DNA of 64,000 nt from positions 134,705,512 through 134,769,511 of the forward strand of contig ML681963.1 of assembly GCA_007922195.1 (NCBI GenBank). The letters run 5' to 3'. Within the stretch, counting starts at the first letter, position 1. Each line of letters begins with the position of its first letter. Shown in pieces: positions 22,819-31,798 of this stretch. This DNA comes from Podocnemis expansa (taxonomy: Eukaryota > Chordata > Testudines > Podocnemididae). The translations under genes were made by a program, and so were the position numbers. The notes beneath the pieces are model-generated. The model was not told the DNA's origin. It did not search any database and saw only the letters and a program-made list of their open reading frames with translations.

Positions 22819-23728
22819 TCAAGAGCCATCTATCATCCAAGCTGTTAGGTGAAGTCTCTGGACATCCAGATAAAGCATTGTGTTGTGTTGCTGATAGAGT
22901 AGATTGCGACAGATAGATAACTTGCTCTGTTGATGAACTGAGAGGTTTAGTGGGTCTGAGAACCAAGCTTGTCTTGGCCAAAACAGGGCTATGAGACTCA
23001 TCACAGTTTTGTCTGTTTTTATCTTGTGAATCACTTTGTGAAGAAGAGGAATTGGAGGAAAGGCATAGGACAGAAAGTTGTTCCATGTTATCAGGAATGC
23101 ATCTCCCATAGAATGGCAACGTATACCACCCCTGAAGCAATATCTGTGGCACTTCTGATTCTACTCTGTTGCAAACAGATCTATTGTCAGTTTGCCTCAT
23201 ATTCAAAATAGTCCTAAATCGTCCAATTGCCACTCATATATTGATGGAAAATGCCTGCTGAGGTCTTCTGCTAGGGCATTTTGTCTGCCTGGGAGATAGG
23301 AGGCTGAGATGATAATATTGTGTCTTATGCACCAACTCCATAATTTGATTACTTCTGTGCCTAGTGATCAGGACCTGCCCCCCCCCAGGGCTTTATAAAA
23401 CATACATGTCACATTGTCTGTGAGTATTCTCACAGATTTGTTTCTTATGTATCAAAGAAACTATCTGCATGCATTACACAGAGCACGGAGTTCAAGTTTG
23501 TTGATATGTAAGAAGAATTTCAGCTCTGATCATTGACCCTCAGTGGTTAAATGATTCATGTGTGTTCCCCAACCCTTGAGGGATGATCGGTACTGATAGT
23601 TATTGTGGGGCTTCCACAGGTGAATTCTACACCATTCATAAGGGTCTGTTGGATTGTCCACCAGTGTAGGGTACTTGTCACCTCTGGAGGTACGATTAGA
23701 GGCTTCGGAGGGGAATGTCTATTCAATT
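22819..23728 (-). pseudogene. DIRS RNase H and RNase H-recombinase linker (copy 1)
   Basis: Read across frame changes, the minus strand gives NKLELRALCNACR, then IISASYLPGRQNALAEDLSR and EWQLDD, the RNase H end of a DIRS polyprotein. The linker follows as GDAFLITWNNFLSYAFPPIP and LIALFWPRQAWFSDPL. RNase H would remove the RNA strand during reverse transcription. The nested PLE separates this half from the RT half at 26,195. Several stops are present. Confidence 0.8.
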
Positions 23729-23762
23729 TCCAAAGGGATAGCCATGTTAGTCTAGTCCATTG

Positions 23763-23795
23763 GAAAAAAAAAAAAAAAAAAAAGAAAGAAAGAAG
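23763..23795. repeat. A-rich run within PLE end
   Basis: A run of about 20 A residues is followed by GAAAGAAAGAAG. It lies between the outer tag and the hammerhead-bearing part of the PLE end. Confidence 0.9.
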
Positions 23796-23834
23796 CAGTC
23801 ATGTAGCACTTAAAGACTAACAGATTTATTTTTC

Positions 23835-23875
23835 GCATGAGCTTTCGTGGGAGAAAATCCCACTTCATCAGACGC
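23835..23875 (-). ncRNA. Hammerhead ribozyme-like motif in PLE end (intact core)
   Basis: On the minus strand the core CTGATGA is followed by a perfect 6-bp helix GTGGGA/TCCCAC with a TTTTC loop, then GAAA. Flanking GCGT and ATGC can pair as helix I, leaving GCTC between GAAA and ATGC, so helix III would be minimal and cleavage would fall after the last C. One extra A lies between CTGATGA and helix II. Hammerhead motifs are established in Penelope-like elements; activity here is inferred only. Confidence 0.65.
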
Positions 23876-24139
23876 TTCGAAGATGGATGAACTTACAGAA
23901 TGAAATGAAAATAAATAGAAGGGGGTGTAAAACATAGGATCAGGTCATGCAGTATCAGCAAATCAGAACAGTTGTTAGGTTCAAACCCTGGGAAGCCTGA
24001 AGTCAAATTACCTTTTATAATGCGAAAAGAACCCATGGTCTTGATTCAACCCTGCTTTCATAGAATTTAATTTGCATATTAATTCGAGTTCAGCTGTTTC
24101 TCTTTGAAGTCTTGATGTCCCAGTCACATCTCTGACGAC

Positions 24140-24475
24140 AGTCATAACAAATCATTTATCCAGTGATTAGAAAGATGGAAGTGCTCAGCAACTGGTTTCT
24201 TTGTTTTGTGATTTCTGATATCAGTTCTATGTTCATTTATTCTTTTGCACAGGGATCACCCTGTTTGTCCAATGTATAAGGTGTTGGGGCATTTCTGGCA
24301 CATAATGGCATAGATCACATGAGTAGATGAGCAGGTAAATGAGCCTTTGATGGAGTAGCAGGCTTAATTAGGGCCTATGATGGTATCTATTGTGCATATA
24401 TGTGGGCAGACTTGGCGATGCAGTTTGTTGCAGGGGTGTATGCCTGCTTTAATGTTTCTGTTGTTAGATCTGTAG
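24140..24475 (-). pseudogene. GIY-YIG endonuclease of the PLE
   Basis: The minus strand reads KGSFTCSSTHVIYAIMCQKC followed by TLYIGQTG, which carries the Y...YIG nuclease signature with an inserted CxxC. It continues as LCKRINEHRTDIRNH and VAEHFHL. In Penelope-like elements this domain nicks the target. A stop follows GQTG, and the C-terminal part runs straight into the terminal repeat. Upstream are further zinc-ligand cysteines of the linker. Confidence 0.82.
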
Positions 24476-24499
24476 TTGCTGGTGAGTATCTGTTTAAGA

Positions 24500-25700
24500 T
24501 TGGGTGGCTGTCGGTAGGCAAGGAGAGGTCTATCTCCCAAAGCTTGAGAAAGTGAGGGATCATCTTTCCGAATAGACTGTAGGTCCTTAATGATCTGTTG
24601 CAGAGGTCTGACTTGAGGGTTGTAGGTGGTGACTAGTGGTGTTCTGTTGTTCTCTCTCTTCAGCCTCTTCTGTAGTAGATGACTTCAGGGAACCCGTCTA
24701 GCTCTGTCAATTTGTTTTCTTACTTCCCCAGGGTTGTGTTGATATGTCTATCCCTGATTTGTACTGTAGTGTCAAGAAAGTGGATCTCCTGTGTGGAGTG
24801 TTCCAGGCTCAATTTGAAGGTTTCAATTGTTGAAATCTCTGTGAAAATCTTCAAGAGCATCCCTGCCATGGGTCCAAATGATGACGATGTCCTCAGTGTA
24901 GCGTAGGTAAAAAAAAAAAGAGGTGTTTTGGGATGAGACTTGAGGAAACGTTGTTCTAAGTTGCCCATAAAAATGTTGGCATATTGTGGGGCCATGCAGG
25001 TGCCCATAGCATTGCCACTGACTTGGAGGTACAAGTTATCCTCAAATCTGAAGTGGTTGTGGGTGAGCACAAAGTCCAGTCACAAGCTGCTGTGGCATCA
25101 TCTGGGATCGTTTTTCTAATAGCTTGTAATCCATCCTTGTGTGGGATGTTGGTGTAAAGAGCTTCTACATCCATAGTGGCCAGAATGGAGTTTTCTGGAA
25201 GCTCACCAATGGACTGTATTTTCCTCAGGAAGTCCGTGATATCTCGAAGATAGCTAGGGATGTTAATAACATAGGGTCTGAGGAGCAAGTCCACACAGCC
25301 AGATAGGCCAGTGGTAGGAGTGCCAATGCCTGAGATGATGGGGTGTCCAGGGCTTCCTTTTTTATGGATTTTAGGTAGTAGACAGAACATTCCTGGCTGG
25401 GGTTCTGCTGGTGTTTCTTTCTTTATATGTTCCTGTGCTGTCTTAGGGAGTTTCTTGAGTAGGCATTGTAATTACTTTTGGTATTCCTCAGTGGGGTCAG
25501 AGGAAAGTGGTCTGTAGAATGTTGTGTTGGAGAATTGTTTATAAGACTCCCGATCATAATCCAATTTATTCATGATGACAACTGCACCTCCTTTGTCAGC
25601 CTCCTTAATGATAATGTCAGAGTTGTTTCTGAGGCTGTGGATGGCATTGTGTTCTGCAGGGCTGAGGTTATGGTGTGAAGGATGTTGTTTGTCCATGATT
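24500..25700 (-). pseudogene. Penelope-type reverse transcriptase
   Basis: N-terminal EADKGGAVVIMNKLDY and FYRPLSSDPTEEY blocks (25,472-25,640) lead into LLPKIHKKG, PIISGIGTPT and ATMDVEALYTNIPHKDGLQA (24,956-25,390). The frame then shifts into GNAMGTCMAPQYANIFMG, and another shift in a T-run exposes YTEDIVIIW (24,880-24,900) at the catalytic YxDD position. These are the signatures of Penelope RTs, which are related to telomerase. At least two frameshifts and a stop (near 25,472) inactivate it. The first aspartate of YxDD is glutamate in this copy. The N-terminal part before EADKGG is short or lost. Confidence 0.88.
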
Positions 25701-26140
25701 TCAGCCTTAGCACGGTGATGGAAACAATCAATGTAGAAGTCTAGGCTCTTATTTCAATACTCTGGAGGAGTCCGCGAAGAATATTTCTTCTTGTAGCGTT
25801 TGGAGGAAGGTAACTGTGTGTCAGTGCGTTGATTGGTGGTGTTATGGAAATATTCTTTGAGTCTTAGACAGCGAAAGTAGGCCTCTAGGTCACTGGGACA
25901 TCAAGACTTCAAAGAGAAACAGCTGAACTCGAATTAATATGCAAATTAAATTCTGTGAAAGCAGGACTGAATCGAGACTATGGGTTCTTTTCCCATTACA
26001 AAAGGTAATTTGACTTCAGGCTTCAAAGGGTTTAAACCTAACAACGGCTCTGATTTGCTAATACTGTATGACCTGATCCTACGTTTTACACCCCCTTGCA
26101 TTTATTTTCATTCCATTCTGTAAGTTCACCCATCTTTGAA

Positions 26141-26181
26141 GCATCTGATGAAGTGGGATTTTCTCCCACGAAAGCTCATGC
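26141..26181 (+). ncRNA. Hammerhead ribozyme-like motif in the opposite PLE end (intact core)
   Basis: Plus strand: GCAT, CTGATGA, a 6-bp helix GTGGGA/TCCCAC, GAAA, GCTC, ATGC. The GCAT/ATGC helix I is perfect. It is the inverted counterpart of the motif at 23,835, so the two copies lie on opposite strands of one element. It shares the extra A before helix II. Confidence 0.65.
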
Positions 26182-26194
26182 AAAAAATGTGTTT

Positions 26195-27206
26195 GGTCTA
26201 TAAATGGTGGTAAGCCACACCTGAAGTCCACACATTCGAAGGTGAGCATGTGGTACTACAAACGTTGACACTGCCATGTGTCCAAGAAGTTGCAGTACCA
26301 TACAAGCAGGAACAATGGGTAGCATGGATACTTTTGAGATTAGTTCTAGAATGCCATGAATCTTTCTTGAGGGAAGAAAACTTTGCTTCATACAGAATCC
26401 AACTGGGATCCTCTGAATTGGATGCATTGAGATGGTTCCAAAACAGACTTTCATATGTTTATTTTGATACCCAGCAACTGGAATGTTCAACTGTTAGAAG
26501 TGGTGTATGCTTTGCTTGGGAGATGGAGGCAGCCTTTAAAAGACAATCATCCAGATAAGGAAATATGATCTCTCCTCGTCTACGCAGATAAGCCGTGACG
26601 ACTGCCAGAAATTTTGAGAAAACTCTCAGGGCCTTGAAAAGACCAGATCATAGGACTTTGTATTGAAAATGCTGGTTCCCTATGAGAAAGCACAGGAATC
26701 ATCTGTGTGCTGGATGGATCTAAACATGAAAATAAGTGCCCTGAAAGCTGGGTAACAAGTACTAATCTCTTCTTTGTAATGATGGTATTATTGTATTTAG
26801 TGTCACCATCCTGAATTTCTCCTCTCTTATGTACTTCTTTAGGGCTCTCAGGTCTAGAATTAGTCTCCATCCTCCCAATTTTTTTAATCGCTACGAAGTA
26901 TTGGGTATAGAAGCCTCTGCTCCTGTATTCAAGTGGCACATGTTCTACTGATCCTATCTGAAGGAGATGTTCTACATCTTTTAACAGAAGCTGTCCATGA
27001 GTTGCGTCCCTGAAGAGGGATGAGGTAGGGTAATGGTTGGGAGGAGTGGATGAAAATGGGATGGTATAACCAGATCTGATTATTTGCAAGGCCCATCCAT
27101 CCATTGTTATGGAAAACCAGGTGTTGTAGAAAGGTCTGAGGAGAAATTCTAGTTGTACTGTAAACAGCAGTGTATTGGAGAGGAGGCAACTCAAACCCTC
27201 AACCAA
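26195..27206 (-). pseudogene. DIRS reverse transcriptase (copy 1)
   Basis: The minus strand begins WALQIIRSGYTIPFSS, continues LLKDVEHLLQIGSVEHVP and GFYTQYFVAIKK, then after a frame change GGWRLILDLRALKKYIREEK and FRMVTLNTIIPSLQ. The catalytic motif is IIFPYLDDCLLK with YLDD at 26,546-26,557, intact. Further down, LLGHMAVSTFVVPHAHLRM and GLQVWLTTIYRP mark the connection to RNase H. The order and sequence are diagnostic of DIRS rather than LINE or retroviral RTs. Stops (for example after QRRD) and frameshifts kill the frame. The PLE insertion truncates it at 26,195. Confidence 0.9.
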
Positions 27207-27289
27207 TGGTTCAAAACTGAGGCTTGGTCTGAGATGGTTGGGAAGAAGTTGAAGGCTGCTGTTCTCTATGACACTGAGGGCATTGTCTG

Positions 27290-29380
27290 AATCATTGACT
27301 ATTGTTGTTTCTGAATTGATTTTGTGCAGGATATTGGCGTTGGTAAGGCTGAAATCTATACTGAGAATGCCTAAAGGATGGGGTGCACACTCCCAGAGTA
27401 CGCAAACTTGTTCTTGAATCTTTCAGAGAGTGAAGAACCTCATTAGTTTTTTCCACAATTAAATGAGATTTTATCAAATGTTAGGTCCTCAGTATTTGAG
27501 TGTAGATCTCTGGGGAGGCCAGCATTGTTAAGCCAAGAAGTTCTGTGCATTACCACTGTCATGGCAATCACTCATGCAGCCATATCAGCTGTGTCAAGAG
27601 ATGTCTGTAAAGACGCATGTGCCACTATTTTGCCCTCAGTAAGCAGTCGGTTATATTGTTCTCTCCTGTTTTCAGGGAGATCATCCACAGAGATACAACA
27701 TCTCATAGATTCCATGATCATAATTAGCAAGAAGAGCTCCATAATTTGCTATCCAGAGCAGCAAAGGGGATGAAGAATAAATTTTTCTTCCCAGGAAATC
27801 AAGTCCCTTCCAGTTCTTATCGTAAGGAGCGGATTTATGAGTTGACCACCTCGCCTTGTGAGTTGCAGCTTCAACCACTAATGAATTTGGATTTGGGTGA
27901 GTGAACAAGAATTTCGTGTTCTTAGGAGAAACACAGTCCTTTTTATCATCTCTCATTTGTTTGCGGGGCCGAACCCGGTGGAACATATTGATTTCAGCTG
28001 GTTCAATGAGAGCACTGTTCATTGGAATTGTGATCTTTGAAGAACAAGAAACAAAGAATCTTCAGTAATTTATGATACGACTCCTTAATCTCCTCCAGAG
28101 GAATGTCTAAGTCATGGGCAATTCGTCTGAACAACTGATTAAAGAGTTTTGGGTCATCTGTTATAGTGGTAGATGAGGGAATCACACCGTCATCTGGGGG
28201 TGAAGATGATTCATGTACGTCAGAGTTGTCTAGAAAATTAGACGCAGTCTCAGTGTGATAATGAGATGTTGCTCTTAAAAAAGTCCCCAGATGTTGAACG
28301 TTTCATTGAAGGAGAAGTTGATGGGATAGGAGGCAGTGGTGGTTGATAATGCCCATAATAAGGTTGGTAAGGATTCCATTGCATTTTTATATAGAAGGTG
28401 GTGGATACCAAGAATGTGAAAAATAAGGTGCTGGAGGATGCCTTTTGATCTGAGAAGCTGTAATTCATAGAGAAACAGATCTGGTTGGGGAGGAAGGCTT
28501 GGATGAAAAACAAGCATCCTCACCACGGCTGTGTACCTAACTCAGAGAGCATGATGCTGAGTACAGCTTGAGAAGTTTTTGACACAACAGACCTCAGTGA
28601 ACGATCCAGGGGTTTTTATTTAGACTTCCTTTTGCCCAGTTGAGAAGTGTTGGTAACTACTTCTACACGCTTATCAGAAGGGTGCACCTCTGTGGTCGAT
28701 GCCTTAATGATAAGAAACAGTGCCAAGCCATGCAGTACATCAGAGCCGTGCGGTGCCAAGGGTATTAACAGTGCAGGTGGCAGTGCCAAAATTGTCAGTC
28801 AGAGCCATGCCCGAAGTGGTTGAGTGAGACGGTACCATTAACAGAACTGAGGTGGACGGTCCTGAGCTGGAGGTCAGCACCAACAGGATCTTCAACGTGC
28901 AGCTTGAAGAATGTTTTTGCCATTGCACAGACTTTACAGAGTCCTTTACAGAGTCTCTTTGCTCTGGGCTAGGACGTTTATTGTCCTTTGATCTTGATAG
29001 ATGCTTAGTGCAAAAGGAACCTTTAGCCTCTGTGGCGTGTATATTAGGAGATGATAACCTGAGCAATCTTCTGTTTTTAGTGGTTTGCCAGGAGTCAGGA
29101 GACCTTGAGCACTTTGTGGATGAGCGCTCAGAAGGCTGTTTACTGAGCCCAGGATCAGAGACTGGTCTCAAGGAGTTTTCAAGAAGGAATAGCTTAAGAC
29201 AAATCTCTCTGTCCATAAGGGCTCTTGAGCTTAAATTTTTACAGTGGATACATTTTAAGGGAATGAGAGATTCTTCGAGGCATCAGACACAGGACAAGTG
29301 CCAATCGGAGGCAGGCATGACAACCCTGCAATCTGAACAATGTTTGAATCCGGGGGAGCCTGGCATTTTGTGGTGCTGAA
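27290..29380 (-). pseudogene. DIRS gag-like first open frame (copy 1)
   Basis: The minus-strand frame at 27,681-28,022 contains THKSAPYDKNWKGLDFLGRK and IANYGALLANYDHGIYEML, the block shared with copy 2. Upstream (28,003-28,185) is DDPKLFNQLFRRIAHDLDIP, and from 28,740-29,216 a serine-rich region. This matches the general layout of DIRS first open frames, thought to encode a nucleic-acid-binding structural protein. The frame is broken in several places. The function is inferred from position and the shared block. Confidence 0.72.
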
Positions 29381-29689
29381 AAGTGATTGCATTGGTCTTG
29401 CTGTTAACATCTGCAACATTACAATTTCTTACTAATCTTTCTTCTCTCTCTCTTTCTGATTACTCGTTTTTTAACTTATTATTCTCTCTTTTTTTTTTTT
29501 TAAAGCACAGCCAATGAAAACGCAAAGGTGATGGTGAAGGAGAACTGCAACTAAGGGAAAGATAATTTTTTTGGGGGGGGTCAGGAAAGGATTGAGGAGT
29601 AAAAATTAATAGAAAACTGAGGAAAAAATAGGTTCAGAAAGAACTAATGATAAGGAAATGTGAAAATCCTGAAGACTGAAAAAAAAAAA

Positions 29690-29882
29690 AATTGCTCTGT
29701 CTGGACTGGTGGTTGGGAAGGAATGAAGGACTACAGCTGCGCACACGCCCAACACAGTGTGACAACAGACCTCCTTGCACCAGGCGCATATGTGGCCCCT
29801 CTCTTATTACAGCTATGAAAGTCTCTGACTCTGGGTTCAGTAGGACACAACACCACAGGGACCACTTGAAGAAGAAGCTGGT
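29690..29882. repeat. DIRS copy 1 inverted terminal repeat, gag end
   Basis: The inverted counterpart of 21,421-21,600: it shares the 24-base exact stretch (29,807-29,830) plus GACCTCCTTGC and CACCACAGGGACC blocks. The outer end CTTGAAGAAGAAG matches the complement of CTTCTTCTTTGAG in the internal complementary region. Confidence 0.8.
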
Positions 29883-30085
29883 AGTTAATATGCATTCAAA
29901 AGGCAGAATTTGGTTACCAAAACTATGCCTAAGTTTAAAAAATTTGGACCACAGACTTCAGCAGAATTTGGAGAGGCCCAGAATGAAAATAGACAAATTC
30001 ATACTACTTTTATTCAATATATTTTGGTGGCCCCAGTTAGAAAAGGATTCTTATTGTGGTAGGCACTACAAGAATATAGCATTCC

Positions 30086-30287
30086 TAGAGCCCTGCACGG
30101 ATACAAAAATGCATCCGATCAGCATCCACTCAGTGACAGTATCCATCTGGTCCACAATCCGCATACAGTGATTCATCTGCGTCTAAAACCGCATCCACAA
30201 CTGAGCTTGGGCTCATAGTCAGCATCCACAGATGCGGATGCACGCGGATCTGCAGAGGATACACGCAGATCTGCAAGGCTTTAGGCA
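30086..30287. mobile_element. Non-autonomous DNA element, family C copy 1
   Basis: The left end TAGAGCCCTGCACGGATAC and the right end GATCTGCAAGGCTTTA are imperfect inverted repeats. The interior is built of GGATGCGGAT/ATCCGCATCC-like words that are themselves self-complementary. A second copy lies at 45,146-45,402. Flanks AGCATTCC and GGCATAAC are a weak 8-bp match (5 of 8). Confidence 0.72.
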
Positions 30288-30512
30288 TAACATCACTGTT
30301 GCCTCTCCTCATGAAGTATTTTTTCTTTGTGTCTGTGGTTTTAAATCTGAAATAAGTCATCTGAACTAAAAAAATACGTTTTATTCTTTTATTTGGGAAA
30401 ACAATACCCACATAATCACAAACACACCCAGAGCTTAATATGGGAACAACCTGCTTTATCTTGCATGATGACTAATTATAGTGGGCAGCTATATATATTG
30501 ATTATGCTAGAC

Positions 30513-31798
30513 GAAGGGTTTTCAACCTGTGGTCCACAGACCATGTGTAAGGGGTCTGTCATGCTAGGCCTGAAAAGGCCAAGCCATCTTTGTAAAATAT
30601 ATGACCTAAGTCTAACCTTTGAAAACATATTATATGGAAATGCAATGTATGAGTAGGCTAGGGCTTTGATATGCATTTGTATCCTTAGTGGTTTCTAAAT
30701 GATATTTACATGTATCCTGTTAGAGGTTAGCAAGGTGAATGAAGTGCTTCCCTATCTGTTACCATTGTTCTATTGGAAGGGGTCAAGAGGAAACATTAAC
30801 ATCTAAAGGAACCTTTGATGTACCAATGTAAACTGTCTGTTAATGGCGTTAATGCAGTTAATTACCTGGGGTGCCCAGGAGGTGAAGGTTTTCCTTCAAA
30901 GAACAATATGTATTGCTATGCTCCACTTAAGAAAGTACCTGGGAACTGTCATCAAAGCCCATATGAAGAACTGACCTGCAAATGCCCACCTTGCTAGCTA
31001 CAACTATAAAAGGACATTGGGAACAGAATTCCTTTATCTCACATCTGTCCAAGCCTCTCAGGGAAAGTTTGGGCCGCAGGACTGAGATCCCAGCCAACAT
31101 TGGCCTGGAAACTGCCCTGCTAATTCTCATGGGGGAGAATTAGAACAAACTATATACTTGGATTATTTGGTCTCTACTCCTATAAACTGGATTATTAACA
31201 ACTGAAGCTGTGAAACAAGGACTTATCTTCATTGGACTCTAAATCATTTGTATGTATGTGATTGACTTTGACCCTATAACATCTCTCATTTTGTTTCTTT
31301 TCTTTTTATATTAAACTTTTAGTTGTAGTTACTAAAGGACTGGCTGGCAGCGTGTTATCTTGGGTAAGATTCAAGCCTATATCGTTCTGTGTAATGTGGC
31401 TGACCCCTTGGGGTCAGAAGAACCTATTTCTTTAACAGACCTAGTGGCTGTACTGGCAACCGGTGACTGGAATGCATTAAAGGGAGCTGGCTATACTATA
31501 TGGTGGTTTCTTGATATCCATAGTGGGGGATCAGAAGCATTGTTTGTGACTGGTTGGGGGTTTATCTCCAGGTAACCCACCAGTGCTGGGAGAATCTGCT
31601 CTCCTTTTTGCAACTTGCCCTGATCTTTGCATATTCAGGTGGTTATCCCAGGAGGCCCAGGTCACAGGGTCCATAAGAGGTAACCATACACCCCTGGTAG
31701 GGAGGGATCTACAGACTACAGGTAAGATTTTCAAGTGGTCTACACCTCAATTTCAAATTTTTTAAGGGTTCACAAATGAAAGAAGTTGAAAACCACTG
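30513..31798. mobile_element. Possible long non-autonomous hAT-like element
   Basis: The left end GGGTTTTCAACCTGTGGTCC and the right end AAGTTGAAAACCACTG are inverted relatives of the CAGTGGTTTTCAACC type. The flanking 8 bases agree only 4 of 8. The 1.26-kb interior contains GGCTGGCAGCGTGTTATCTTG and GGGGTCAGAAGAACC, which look like a repeated family, but no transposase is visible. It could instead be two unrelated ends. Confidence 0.5.

Larger units (their letters stand above)
23730..26194 (-). mobile_element. Penelope-like element with inverted terminal repeats, inserted in DIRS copy 1
   Basis: Reading the minus strand, RT precedes a GIY-YIG endonuclease, the order in canonical Penelope-like elements. 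The nuclease end (about 23,830-24,145) and the far end (about 25,895-26,181) are inverted copies of roughly 290 bp: both contain GGGACATCAAGACTTCAAAG, CAGCTGAACTCGAATTAATA and the hammerhead-like core. The outer left tag CAAAGGGATAGCCATGTTAG is present only on one side. The DIRS reading frame resumes at 26,195 (VWLTTIYRP). A degenerate duplication around TGTCTAT/GGTCTAT is possible. Confidence 0.9.
21421..29882 (-). mobile_element. DIRS retrotransposon copy 1, nearly full length with nested PLE
   Basis: On the minus strand, from 29,882 down, come a terminal repeat, gag-like region, RT, RNase H, tyrosine recombinase, an internal complementary region and the inverted terminal repeat. The inverted repeats share an exact 24-base stretch: 21,481-21,504, which begins GTCAGAGACTTTCATAGC, equals the reverse complement of 29,807-29,830. 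DIRS elements copy by reverse transcription and integrate a circular DNA with a tyrosine recombinase, so they leave no target duplication; none is seen. Without the 2.5-kb PLE the element is about 6.0 kb, in the usual DIRS range. Stops and frameshifts in every domain show it is inactive. Confidence 0.9.
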
